Assembly (NCBI GenBank): GCA_938022485.1 | Contig: CALIEE010000008.1 | Coordinates: 1-14,736 of the forward strand | DNA from: an uncultured bacterium | GTDB taxonomy: Bacteria; Bdellovibrionota_C; UBA2361; SZUA-149; CALKYB01 | Reading direction: 5' to 3' | DNA length: 14,736 bases | Shown here: one piece after another, positions 1 to 7,253 of the stretch | Position numbering within the stretch: the first letter of the stretch is position 1 | Layout of the letters: every line of letters begins with the position of its first letter | Notes under the pieces: generated by a model | Told to the model about the DNA's origin: nothing | Database searches by the model: none | What the model saw: only the letters and a program-made list of their open reading frames with translations | Translations under genes and position numbers: made by a program

Positions 1-180
1 ACTGGAGCAGCCAATTCCAGAGACGAACACGTATTTCTCGCGAGGTATGTTTAGTGTCGGGAGAAACTTCTGCACTGAGTTAAGAATAGAGTAGTCCCCG
101 CAACCCGGGCACCAACGCACATCGTTGTCAGTGACAAAATCTTTCTTGCTTTGTTTTTCTTCTGTAGCTGTTTCAGACAT
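1..180 (-). CDS. korB: 2-oxoacid:ferredoxin oxidoreductase beta subunit, N-terminal 60 residues (partial)
   Basis: The reading frame on the minus strand begins with ATG at 180 and runs off the window edge at 1. The visible 60 residues have a short charged lead, then the WCPGCGDYSIL motif and VSGIGCSS near residues 54-60. These are typical of the thiamine-diphosphate-binding beta subunit of 2-oxoglutarate or pyruvate:ferredoxin oxidoreductases. The family decarboxylates a 2-oxoacid, makes the acyl-CoA and passes electrons to ferredoxin. A modest ribosome site (AGGT, about 8 nt upstream) precedes the start. It lies 43 nt downstream of korA on the same strand, so the two subunits are very likely co-transcribed. 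Substrate (2-oxoglutarate versus another 2-oxoacid) cannot be fixed from this fragment; the partner alpha subunit favours the Kor type. Confidence 0.9.
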   Translation of the reverse strand, partial: MSETATEEKQSKKDFVTDNDVRWCPGCGDYSILNSVQKFLPTLNIPREKYVFVSGIGCSS

Positions 181-223
181 CTTACTTACCTATTTGTTGG
201 TCTGTTTATTGAGTTAGATAATT

Positions 224-2110
224 CTAGTGAATGCTTTTAGCGCCTTGGCTTCCCTTACCGGAACCTGCCCTGGCTTTAATCTCTTCTACTACCTGTGAGA
301 CTTTCAAGGGTTCGCCTCGAACGACATTCAGTCCATCGATCTCAACTAGGAATTCTCCTTGAAGCATTTGCTTCATTTGGCCAGTATTGATTTCCGGAAG
401 AAGTATTCTCTTGTAGGAAGTTAAGATTTCACCAAGGTTAGGCGCAAAAGGGCAAATGTGTTTGAGGTGAATTCTTGCAACACTCACACCTTCGTCAATA
501 CAAGATTCAACTGCTTGACGAAGAGTTCCTTCAGTTCCTCCCCAACCAACAACCAAAAGATCAGCATCTTTGTCCCCTTGTACTTCAATTGGGTCAATGT
601 CCTGAGCGATACGTTCGATTTTCTCCGCACGCAAAGTAGTCATTAAATGGTGATTGTCCGAGTCGTAGCTGACGTTGCCAGTTTCGTGCTCTTTCTCCAG
701 GCCACCAATTCTATGGGTAAGTCCTGGGATTCCGGGAACTGCCCATGGTCTAGCCAGAGTCTTCTCGTCTCTCTTGTAAGGGAGAAACTCGCCATCAGGA
801 TTGTTATTTTCCGTAATCTTGTTGATTTCAAACGGTTTCAACTGAGAAGGATCCGGTATTCTCCAAGGCTGAGAAGAATTCGCTATATAACCATCAGTTA
901 GAAGAATTACTGGGCAAGTATACTTAGTAGCGATTCTTGCCGCCTCGTATGCCATTTCGAAAGCTGACTCAGGACTTGAAGCTGCAAGTACACAAAGTGG
1001 AGCGTCTCCCGGACGCCCATGCGCTGCAAGAAACAAATCAGATTGCTCAGTTTTGGTTGGTAGACCAGTTGAAGGACCACCGCGCTGAACATCAATGATC
1101 ACCATTGGAAGTTCAGCTATTAGAGCAAGGTCTATAGCTTCAATCTTTAAAGCAACTCCAGGGCCACTGGACGAAGTGATTGCAAGGCTTCCAGCATAGG
1201 CGGCACCAATAGTTGCACCCACGGCAGCTATTTCATCTTCAGCCTGAAAGGTCGTGATTCCCAGACCTTTATGTTTCGCCAACTCATGCAGCAGGTCACT
1301 GGCAGGAGTAATCGGGTAGGCTCCAAAAAACATTGGTAGCTCGCTTTTCTGAGCAGCGGCTATCAGTCCATAGGCAGTAGCCATTGTTCCGTCAATGTTT
1401 CGGTAAGTTCCAGGCTCCATTGAAGCAGGTGGAATTTCCCAAGTAATGTCGAAAATTTCCGTAGCCTCTGCGTATGCCATTCCCCCCTTAAGGGCTAGAA
1501 TGTTAGCATCCGCGATTTCAGGCTTTTTCTTAAACTTGGCTTTTAGCCAACGCTCAGTGCTTTCTGGTCCACGGTTAAACATCCAAAGCATTATGCCAAG
1601 GGTGAAAAAATTCTTACATCTCTCAACGGCCTTGTTTCCTAGATCCGTTTCAGCAAGAGCGTCTTTAGTGAGCCTCGTAATTGGAACAACATACAGTCTG
1701 TACTTTTCGGCTAATTCTTGGTCTTCGCAAGGGTTAGACTCGTAGTCGACACGAGCTAAGTTTTTCTTGTCGAAGGCATCTTCGTTTAGAATTAAAACAC
1801 CCCCTGGCTTGAGGTCTGCTAAGTTAGCTCGCAGTGCAGCTGGATTCATTGCAACTAAGACATCAGGCGTATCCCCGGGAGTATAAATTTCAAAGTTACC
1901 GAAGTTGATCTGAAACGCACTCACTCCCGCAAGTGTTCCGGCAGGAGCTCTAATTTCAGCAGGAAAGTTGGGAAGAGTCGCTATATCATTCCCTGCAAGA
2001 GCACTTTCGTTGGTGAATTGACCCCCGGTAACTTGAATTCCATCACCTGAGTCCCCAGCAAATCTAATTACTGCCGAATCTCTTTGCTCGCATTGGGCTG
2101 CTTGAGACAT
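224..2110 (-). CDS. korA: 2-oxoglutarate/2-oxoacid:ferredoxin oxidoreductase, fused gamma-alpha subunit
   Basis: A 628-residue protein. Residues about 12-180 form the gamma domain (FAGDSGDGIQVTGG, then a LPNFPAEIRAPAGT stretch). Residues about 235 to the end form the alpha subunit, with YPITP at 265-269, QAEDEIAAVGA at about 289-299, a DVQRGGPSTGLPTKTEQ segment at about 340-356, and a C-terminal GWGGTEGTL/HICPFAP domain. This gamma-alpha fusion is characteristic of two-subunit KorAB enzymes, which act on 2-oxoglutarate in the TCA cycle with ferredoxin as acceptor. I chose ATG at 2110, preceded by AGGA with 6-nt spacing (2117-2120), over an in-frame TTG at 2146 that adds 12 residues and lacks such a site. 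It is followed by korB on the same strand and transcribed divergently from the desulfurase gene. Substrate is inferred from family layout, not proven. Confidence 0.92.
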   Translation of the reverse strand: MSQAAQCEQRDSAVIRFAGDSGDGIQVTGGQFTNESALAGNDIATLPNFPAEIRAPAGTLAGVSAFQINFGNFEIYTPGDTPDVLVAMNPAALRANLADLKPGGVLILNEDAFDKKNLARVDYESNPCEDQELAEKYRLYVVPITRLTKDALAETDLGNKAVERCKNFFTLGIMLWMFNRGPESTERWLKAKFKKKPEIADANILALKGGMAYAEATEIFDITWEIPPASMEPGTYRNIDGTMATAYGLIAAAQKSELPMFFGAYPITPASDLLHELAKHKGLGITTFQAEDEIAAVGATIGAAYAGSLAITSSSGPGVALKIEAIDLALIAELPMVIIDVQRGGPSTGLPTKTEQSDLFLAAHGRPGDAPLCVLAASSPESAFEMAYEAARIATKYTCPVILLTDGYIANSSQPWRIPDPSQLKPFEINKITENNNPDGEFLPYKRDEKTLARPWAVPGIPGLTHRIGGLEKEHETGNVSYDSDNHHLMTTLRAEKIERIAQDIDPIEVQGDKDADLLVVGWGGTEGTLRQAVESCIDEGVSVARIHLKHICPFAPNLGEILTSYKRILLPEINTGQMKQMLQGEFLVEIDGLNVVRGEPLKVSQVVEEIKARAGSGKGSQGAKSIH

Positions 2111-2157
2111 GATTTTTCCTGTAATTTCAATATCTTGCGTTAACAAACCAGCGGATA

Positions 2158-2185
2158 ATAATAAACTTTAAAATGAAAAAGGCAA
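2158..2185 (-). promoter_or_regulatory. Candidate sigma70-type promoter for korAB
   Basis: Read on the minus strand, TTGCCT (2185-2180, 4 of 6 matches to the -35 consensus) is followed after 16 nt by TATTAT (2163-2158, 5 of 6 matches to the -10). The predicted start, near 2151, lies just before the in-frame TTG at 2146, leaving about 40 nt of leader before the preferred ATG at 2110. This supports the ATG over the TTG. An overlapping second TATTAT at 2160-2155 would give a poorer 19-nt spacing. Confidence 0.45.
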
Positions 2186-2229
2186 CCCTTTTACTGGCGT
2201 TTCAGCGAACTTACTTTGCTAGGGATGTT

Positions 2230-2244
2230 AAAATTGACAATTTT
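2230..2244. promoter_or_regulatory. 15-bp palindrome over the -35 box, possible operator
   Basis: AAAATTG (2230-2236) and CAATTTT (2238-2244) are perfect inverted repeats around one central A. The palindrome covers the whole TTGACA -35 element of the plus-strand promoter. A dimeric repressor bound here would block polymerase. It is AT-rich, so chance is possible, and no cognate regulator gene is in the window. Confidence 0.35.
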
Positions 2245-2261
2245 TCAGGGTTAATTACAAT
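2234..2261 (+). promoter_or_regulatory. Candidate sigma70 promoter for the desulfurase-mnmA-mtaB-rnc-era-der block
   Basis: TTGACA (2234-2239, perfect -35) is followed after 16 nt by TACAAT (2256-2261, 5 of 6 matches to the -10). This is the best promoter match found in the window. The predicted start is near 2268, giving a leader of about 190 nt before the ATG at 2457. It faces away from the korAB promoter; the two -35 boxes are 48 bp apart. Confidence 0.65.
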
Positions 2262-2456
2262 AAGCCCCTGAAGTCCTTCGTGAATAGTCTTTGGGCGGTG
2301 AGTAGGTTGCTCACCGTTTGGCTAGTTTGTTTTGTGTCGGCTTGAGAAAAATTTTCATATCTCAAGCTCAAGGGTAGTTCCCGGTAGATTTCTCTGTGTT
2401 GTAATTCTGTAATACGAACTAAATTTTGGCTTGGTTTTTTCAGGCCTGAGCAGTGA
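2262..2456 (+). promoter_or_regulatory. Leader of the desulfurase operon with two perfect hairpins
   Basis: No ATG-initiated peptide is present in this stretch. Hairpin 1 is CGGTGAG (2296-2302) pairing with CTCACCG (2310-2316) across a 7-nt loop; the run after it (TTTGGCTAGTTTGTTTT) is T-rich but interrupted, so it resembles a weak terminator or attenuator. Hairpin 2 is GCTTGAGA (2340-2347) pairing with TCTCAAGC (2360-2367) across a 12-nt AT-rich loop. A CAGGCCTG palindrome lies at 2441-2448 just before the start codon, where no strong Shine-Dalgarno site is seen. No known riboswitch class was recognised. Confidence 0.4.
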
Positions 2457-3659
2457 ATGATCTATCTCGACGCCAATTCTACCTCTAGAATAAGACCGGC
2501 TGCACTTGAATCCGCCGCCAGTTTTTTTGGAAATCCTTCCAGTGTTCATGCTGCCGGACGCCGAGCTAGGGCTTCCTTAACGAAGGCCGAAAATTCTATT
2601 CGTTCTTTTCTAGATGTTCCTAAAGATGCTGAGCTAGTTTTTACCTCTGGTGGGACTGAGTCCTGCAATAGTCTTGTTCTTGGATTTACTACACCGGAGC
2701 AGAGAGTTTTAATTAGCCCACTCGAACACCCAGCTATCACAGAGCCGCTTTCAAACAGGAATGCCAAGATAGAACTAATGCCACTGAATTCGGATGGGCG
2801 GATTGATGTTCGGAAAGTTAGTGAGCTTGACCTAAGCGATATCCAACTGGTGTGTCTAATGTTAGCCAGCAATGAAAGTGGAGCAGTGCAACCGGTTGCA
2901 AAGCTTTCTTCAGTGCTAAGAGGTAAAGGTTATGTGGGGGCTATTGTAAGCGACGCTTCCCAAGTGCCAGGTAAGCAGGATTTTTCCGCTGCAAAGCTCT
3001 TTGAGGCAGGAGTTAGTGCAATCGCCGTTTCAGCCCATAAACATGGTGGTCCAGTTGGGGTGGGAGCTCTATTAATCGCTCCTTGCAAAAGCGATAGCTG
3101 CCTTTTGTTTCGACCGCTAATTTCTGGTGGTCCTCAACAGAACCGCTACAGGGCTGGAACTGAAAATTTACCAGCCATAGTGGCCTGGGGAAAAGTTTGT
3201 GAACTACTAGAAGTTAACTCTACTGCTGAGCGAGAGCATGTTGCTGCATTAAGGGATTCTCTCTGGAGTTGTTTAACCGACTCCATTGCGGGTTTGACTA
3301 GACTAACTCCTTCAACTGGTCCGATCCTTTCAAATACACTTCAAATATTAGTTGAAGGCTGCCGAGCCGATGACTTGGTTGTGGGACTGGACCTTGAGGG
3401 TGTCTGTATATCAACTGGCTCTGCTTGTGCCTCTGGTAAACAGGAAGTGTCCCGAGTTGCTATGGAGCTCGGTCATTCGGCTGAGCAGGCTTCAAGTGTT
3501 GTCCGCCTTAGTTTGGATTGGGATTTTACCCAAGAGCATCTCGATAGCGTAGTTGAAAAGTTTTCAACTGTTGTCGGTAGAATGAGAGATGTGGATAGCG
3601 ATAGTGATTCTGCAGTTCCGGCAGGTAGTGTGTCTGGTTCAAGAGGTGCTGGCTTATGA
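2457..3659 (+). CDS. iscS: Cysteine desulfurase (NifS/IscS family), likely sulfur donor to MnmA
   Basis: A 400-residue, PLP-dependent class V aminotransferase-fold enzyme that takes sulfur from L-cysteine and holds it as a persulfide. The start MIYLDAN matches the family's usual N-terminus, fixing the ATG despite a weak ribosome site. Key residues seen are His91 (EHPA), Asp166 (SDASQ), PLP lysine Lys195 (SAHKHGGP), the RAGTEN motif near 232-237 and catalytic Cys324 in STGSACASG. The segment after Arg350 (LSLDWDFTQEHL) departs from the common SLG-TT form. The last 20 residues are a Ser/Asp/Gly-rich tail. No iscU, iscA or iscR is adjacent; instead the stop codon overlaps mnmA by 4 bp. That layout resembles the dedicated desulfurase-mnmA pairs of Bacillus (YrvO-MnmA), so a main role in tRNA thiolation is inferred. 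A general Fe-S role remains possible. Confidence 0.93.
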   Translation: MIYLDANSTSRIRPAALESAASFFGNPSSVHAAGRRARASLTKAENSIRSFLDVPKDAELVFTSGGTESCNSLVLGFTTPEQRVLISPLEHPAITEPLSNRNAKIELMPLNSDGRIDVRKVSELDLSDIQLVCLMLASNESGAVQPVAKLSSVLRGKGYVGAIVSDASQVPGKQDFSAAKLFEAGVSAIAVSAHKHGGPVGVGALLIAPCKSDSCLLFRPLISGGPQQNRYRAGTENLPAIVAWGKVCELLEVNSTAEREHVAALRDSLWSCLTDSIAGLTRLTPSTGPILSNTLQILVEGCRADDLVVGLDLEGVCISTGSACASGKQEVSRVAMELGHSAEQASSVVRLSLDWDFTQEHLDSVVEKFSTVVGRMRDVDSDSDSAVPAGSVSGSRGAGL

Positions 3660-4789
3660 GTAATGAGCTAAAAAACCTATCCGGGCAATCAGTTGTTGTG
3701 GCCATGAGTGGTGGAGTGGACTCAGCCGCTGCCGCTATTTTGCTTAATAACGTCGGAGCTAAGGTGGTTGGAGTCTCCATGCAAGTTTGGGACTACAGGG
3801 CTGGTGGGGGTAATGCCTCTCGGGCTACTTGCTGTTCTCCAGCTGACTTTAATGATGCTAGAGAGGTGGCAGAGAAGGCTGATTTTCCTTTTTACGTTTT
3901 CGATTTTGAAGACAGCTTTTCAGAGTCGGTTATCAATCCTTTTGTAAAGAGCTATTTAGAGGGAAAGACCCCTAACCCCTGCTTAGAATGTAATCGTAAG
4001 GTGAAGTTTCGAGAGCTTAGAAAACGTGCTTCTGGGCTTGGAGCTGATTTTGTGGCTACGGGACATTATGCTCAGGTTAAAGATCTTCCTTCAGGGGAGA
4101 AAGGATTGTTCACTGGCGCTGATCAAAACAAAGACCAAAGCTATTTTCTTTATGCAATGAAAGAATCTGAGTTGCAGAAGACCCTTTTTCCGGTTGGCGC
4201 TATGGAGAAGCCTGAAGTTAGACAGCTGTTGTCAGATACAGGGATTAGTATCGCCGAGAAACCTGAAAGTCAGGATATCTGTTTTGTAGCCGGACGAGTG
4301 GGTGATTTTATTGAAAAGCATTCAGGAGTGATTGCGGCCCCAGGTCCGATAGTAAATGTTGCTGGAAAGATTTTGGGCCAGCATGATGGTATTCATAACT
4401 ACACCGTGGGGCAGAGAAAGGGGCTTGGGATTAGTAATCCTGAACCACTCTATGTCTTGGAGATCGATGCTGAGTCGAACTGTGTTCGCGTAGGTGAAAA
4501 GCAAGAGCTTGAGCGCAGTGAGTTTTTTGTTGAGAACCTGAGCTGGGTCTCTGAGTCAGTTTCTCACTCAGAGCCAATTGAAGTCCTAGCTAAGCTCCGC
4601 TATCGGCACCAAGGGGTTAGAAGTTTGGTGCATCCTTTGGGTGATGGCCAGGCTCGAGTAGAGTTTATCTCCGACTGGAGCACGGTTAGTCCAGGTCAAG
4701 CAGCAGTTTTTTACGAAACTGAAACGGACCAAGATGGGGATCGACGAGTATTAGGGGGAGGCACTATTTCAGCCAATGTCAGTCATTAA
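3656..4789 (+). CDS. mnmA: tRNA-specific 2-thiouridylase MnmA
   Basis: A 377-residue protein of typical family length. It activates U34 of Lys, Glu and Gln tRNAs with ATP and installs sulfur to give s2U34. The PP-loop ATP site SGGVDS is at residues 18-23. The catalytic nucleophile is probably Cys109 in TPNPCLECN, paired with Cys209 in ESQDICF, which accepts the persulfide. Other family signatures are GHYA (136-139), NKDQSYFLY (158-166) and YTVGQRKGLG (249-258). The ATG overlaps the desulfurase stop (ATGA) and has AGAGGTG 7 nt upstream (3642-3648), so translation is probably coupled. Its 3' end overlaps mtaB by 14 bp. Sulfur is presumably supplied by the preceding gene product, directly or through relay proteins not in this window. 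Confidence 0.97.
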   Translation: MSNELKNLSGQSVVVAMSGGVDSAAAAILLNNVGAKVVGVSMQVWDYRAGGGNASRATCCSPADFNDAREVAEKADFPFYVFDFEDSFSESVINPFVKSYLEGKTPNPCLECNRKVKFRELRKRASGLGADFVATGHYAQVKDLPSGEKGLFTGADQNKDQSYFLYAMKESELQKTLFPVGAMEKPEVRQLLSDTGISIAEKPESQDICFVAGRVGDFIEKHSGVIAAPGPIVNVAGKILGQHDGIHNYTVGQRKGLGISNPEPLYVLEIDAESNCVRVGEKQELERSEFFVENLSWVSESVSHSEPIEVLAKLRYRHQGVRSLVHPLGDGQARVEFISDWSTVSPGQAAVFYETETDQDGDRRVLGGGTISANVSH

Positions 4790-6209
4790 ACAAAATGCCG
4801 AACCAAAAGCTGAGAATGAGCTTAGAGTTGCCTTTGAGACGTTAGGCTGTCGCAGCAATTTTGCAGACACAGTTGAGCTTCAGGCTGCAGTTACTGAACA
4901 GGGTGGCACGCCTTGTAACTTTGACTCGCAAGCAGATGTTTATGTGCTTAATACCTGCACTGTGACTGACAATGCCGATAAGACGACATTGAAAGCGTTA
5001 AGGCAGATACGAGCAAAAGCCCCTGAAGCTAGAATAGTGGTTACAGGTTGTATGGCAGAGACTGGAAAGGACCTAATTGCGGAAGCTGGTTTGGGTGATG
5101 TGATAGTTGGACCTGGTCAAAGAACTAAGGTGCTTGATGCAATATTAAGCGGAGAGAGTTCAAACGAGCGTTCAGACAGTGGGGAGCTGGCGGAAGTTTA
5201 TCCTGATGGTCGCAGGGCTAAGAAAAGCTCTGCTAAGTTTAAATCTATTTCCTTGGATCACGAGTTCCCAGCTGCCTTATCGGGTCCGGCGGAGTATCTA
5301 GGTGAAATAGCGAATCGCTCACGTTATCATCTTCGCGTTCAAGAGGGCTGTGAGAACAGTTGTACTTTTTGTATTATTCCTCAAACCAGAGGTCGGTTAA
5401 GTTCAAGAAGTATTGAAGATTTACTAGCGGACATCCGTAAACTCTCAGGGTTAGGTTACCGTGAAGTGGTGCTCACCGGAACGCACTTAGGGGGCTATGG
5501 AGTAGACACAGGTAGTAGCCTTTATGAGCTATTGGCCAAAGTAGCTGAGCAGCATATAGCCAGTGACACTCTCCCAAGGGTTAGACTTAGCTCTATAGAC
5601 CCGAACGACTTAGATTTAGAAACACTTCAGCTGATTCTTGGAACACCAGAGGTGTTTTGCAATCATCTGCACATCTGTGTGCAAGCTTTCGACGAGCAGG
5701 TCTTAAGGCGCATGAATCGCCTGTATGCTTTATCCGAGGCGCTGGAGTTAATTGATGCTATTTCTGAGCTTTCACCAGACTGTGGCCTTGGTTCTGATGT
5801 GATTTGTGGTTTTCCGGGTGAGAGTAGAGAGCAGACGGAAAAAGCAATGGAGCTTTTCCAAACACTTCCCTTTAACTACCTTCATGTCTTTCCGTATTCA
5901 GAGAGAGAAGGGACTGCAGCAACTAGATTGCCTGAGGTGATCGATTATTCAGAACGAAAGAGACGAGCTGCACGTTGGCGTTCTCTGGCCTCCGAGCAGA
6001 GAACTAAGTTTTTAGAGAGTCGTTTAGAGAAAGAGGTAGAACTTGTTGTTGAGAAGGTCTCAGGGCAGTGGGTGGAGGGAACTACCCGAGAATTTATTGG
6101 AGTTAGGCTCGATCGTAACCAGTTTGCTGACATTCAGTCAGGAGAGTTGTTACGCGCGAGAGCAGTTAGTGTTAACCGAGCGCAGGAAAAATTGTTATGC
6201 GAACTATAA
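4776..6209 (+). CDS. mtaB: tRNA (N6-threonylcarbamoyladenosine(37)-C2)-methylthiotransferase, MtaB type
   Basis: A 477-residue radical-SAM enzyme that converts t6A37 to ms2t6A37. The N-terminal UPF0004 domain carries the auxiliary 4Fe-4S ligands Cys25 (TLGCRSN), Cys61 (LNTCTVTDNAD) and Cys92 (VTGCMAE). The radical-SAM CX3CX2C is Cys192, Cys196 and Cys199 (GCENSCTFC). A C-terminal TRAM-like RNA-binding segment spans about 415-472. NTCTVTDNAD and LSSIDPNDLD favour MtaB over MiaB or RimO. A linker of about 60 residues (125-185) separates the first two domains. The usual HxHxxxQSGS stretch reads HLHICVQAFDE (297-307), which is unusual. A purine-rich GGGGGAGG lies about 14 nt before the ATG, far for a ribosome site, so re-initiation from mnmA is likely. 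It overlaps rnc by 13 bp. Subfamily assignment is probable rather than certain. Confidence 0.9.
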   Translation: MSVIKQNAEPKAENELRVAFETLGCRSNFADTVELQAAVTEQGGTPCNFDSQADVYVLNTCTVTDNADKTTLKALRQIRAKAPEARIVVTGCMAETGKDLIAEAGLGDVIVGPGQRTKVLDAILSGESSNERSDSGELAEVYPDGRRAKKSSAKFKSISLDHEFPAALSGPAEYLGEIANRSRYHLRVQEGCENSCTFCIIPQTRGRLSSRSIEDLLADIRKLSGLGYREVVLTGTHLGGYGVDTGSSLYELLAKVAEQHIASDTLPRVRLSSIDPNDLDLETLQLILGTPEVFCNHLHICVQAFDEQVLRRMNRLYALSEALELIDAISELSPDCGLGSDVICGFPGESREQTEKAMELFQTLPFNYLHVFPYSEREGTAATRLPEVIDYSERKRRAARWRSLASEQRTKFLESRLEKEVELVVEKVSGQWVEGTTREFIGVRLDRNQFADIQSGELLRARAVSVNRAQEKLLCEL

Positions 6210-7252
6210 AGCCAGGAAAGTTGGCAGAAAAAAAAGCTAAGAATGAGAAGACTGGAAAAGATGGTAAGTCTTCTTTTTCGGGTCGTGAAATATGGGACGA
6301 CTTTGACGTCGATCAAAAATCTAAGAAGCTTAAATCCTACGAGCCGGGAGCTGCTGGTCGTATGGTTGAGCAGGTCAATAAGAAAAAGGACTCAGCTGAC
6401 CCTAGGGTAGTAGACGAAAGCCAATTGGGACCTGCACCGAAGCCGAGGGAAGACTACGATAAGATTGAAGAAAAATTTGGCGTAGTCTTTAAGGATAAAA
6501 CTTTACTCGGCCGTGCTCTGACTCATCGCTCTGCTTTGGGAATCAAAGAGCGCTCTGACTATGAGAGACTGGAGTTTCTTGGAGACGCTGTCCTTGATTT
6601 AACGGTTGCTCATTTGCTCAGTGATAGACACCCGGATGCTAAGGAAGGGGATTTGTCTAAGATGAGAGCTGCCCTTGTAAATACTCAAGCCCTGGCTGAT
6701 GTGGGTAAAGAGATTGAGCTAAGCGGTTTTATTAAGCTGGGTCGAGGAGAGCATTCCAGTGGGGGAGCAGAGCGTCCATCTATATTGGCTGATGTAATGG
6801 AGGCTATAGTAGGCGCCATTTACCGAGACCAAGGCTACGAAGTGGTTTTTACCACGATTGAGAATTTGTTCGGAGAGTCCTTAGACAAAGTAACTCCCTT
6901 TGATCCCAAGACTGAGCTTCAGGAAGAGCTTCATGTGGCCGGAAGTGAGCCACCAAATTACTTGTTGGAGCTTGTAGAGGGGCCGGAACATTCACCAACT
7001 TTTGTTACGGTGGTTATTGTTGATGGGGAGATTGCAGGCAGAGGTAAAGGCCGAACCAAGAAAGCCTCACAGCAGGCTGCTGCCGCTGAGGCTCTGGGGA
7101 GGCTTTTTGCTGGGGAAAGTGATATAGAGTTAAAGACAGGTCAGTCTGGAATTATCGCTGGAGCGCTTTTAGCAGATAAGGAAGGTGATGATGAGCTTGG
7201 CGAAGACGAATTCTCCGATGAGTATTCGGAAGCCGAAGAGAGTAGTGAATAA
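6197..7252 (+). CDS. rnc: Ribonuclease III with basic N-terminal and acidic C-terminal extensions
   Basis: A 351-residue double-strand-specific endoribonuclease; most bacterial RNase III proteins are about 220-260. The catalytic domain covers about 86-230, with the signature ERLEFLGDAVLD (123-134). Likely Mg2+ ligands are Glu126, Asp130, Asp199 and Glu202 (ADVMEAIVG). A dsRNA-binding domain follows at about 234-304, ending in GRGKGRTKKASQQAAAAEAL. Residues 1-85 are Lys-rich and low in hydrophobics. Residues 305-351 end in a strongly acidic tail. The ATG at 6197 has AGGA about 9 nt upstream and overlaps mtaB by 13 bp. A later start at Met55 would still leave an extension, and no ribosome site was identified there. 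It processes rRNA precursors and other structured RNAs, which fits the ribosome-assembly GTPase genes that follow. Confidence 0.95.
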   Translation: MRTIKPGKLAEKKAKNEKTGKDGKSSFSGREIWDDFDVDQKSKKLKSYEPGAAGRMVEQVNKKKDSADPRVVDESQLGPAPKPREDYDKIEEKFGVVFKDKTLLGRALTHRSALGIKERSDYERLEFLGDAVLDLTVAHLLSDRHPDAKEGDLSKMRAALVNTQALADVGKEIELSGFIKLGRGEHSSGGAERPSILADVMEAIVGAIYRDQGYEVVFTTIENLFGESLDKVTPFDPKTELQEELHVAGSEPPNYLLELVEGPEHSPTFVTVVIVDGEIAGRGKGRTKKASQQAAAAEALGRLFAGESDIELKTGQSGIIAGALLADKEGDDELGEDEFSDEYSEAEESSE

Positions 7253-7253
7253 G

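Noticed and set aside
2111..2146. Longer N-terminus for KorA from a TTG
   Set aside because: The ATG at 2110 has AGGA at good spacing; the TTG has none and lies very close to the predicted transcript start.
2296..2316. First leader hairpin as an intrinsic terminator
   Set aside because: The T-rich run after it is interrupted by G and C, so it is left as a leader structure or possible attenuator.
2546..2872. Antisense open frame of 108 codons inside the desulfurase gene
   Set aside because: Lies opposite well-conserved desulfurase motifs; no ribosome site or domain.
7185..7253. Longer N-terminus for Era from an ATG inside rnc
   Set aside because: The 23 extra residues are an out-of-frame reading of the acidic rnc tail and do not resemble Era proteins.
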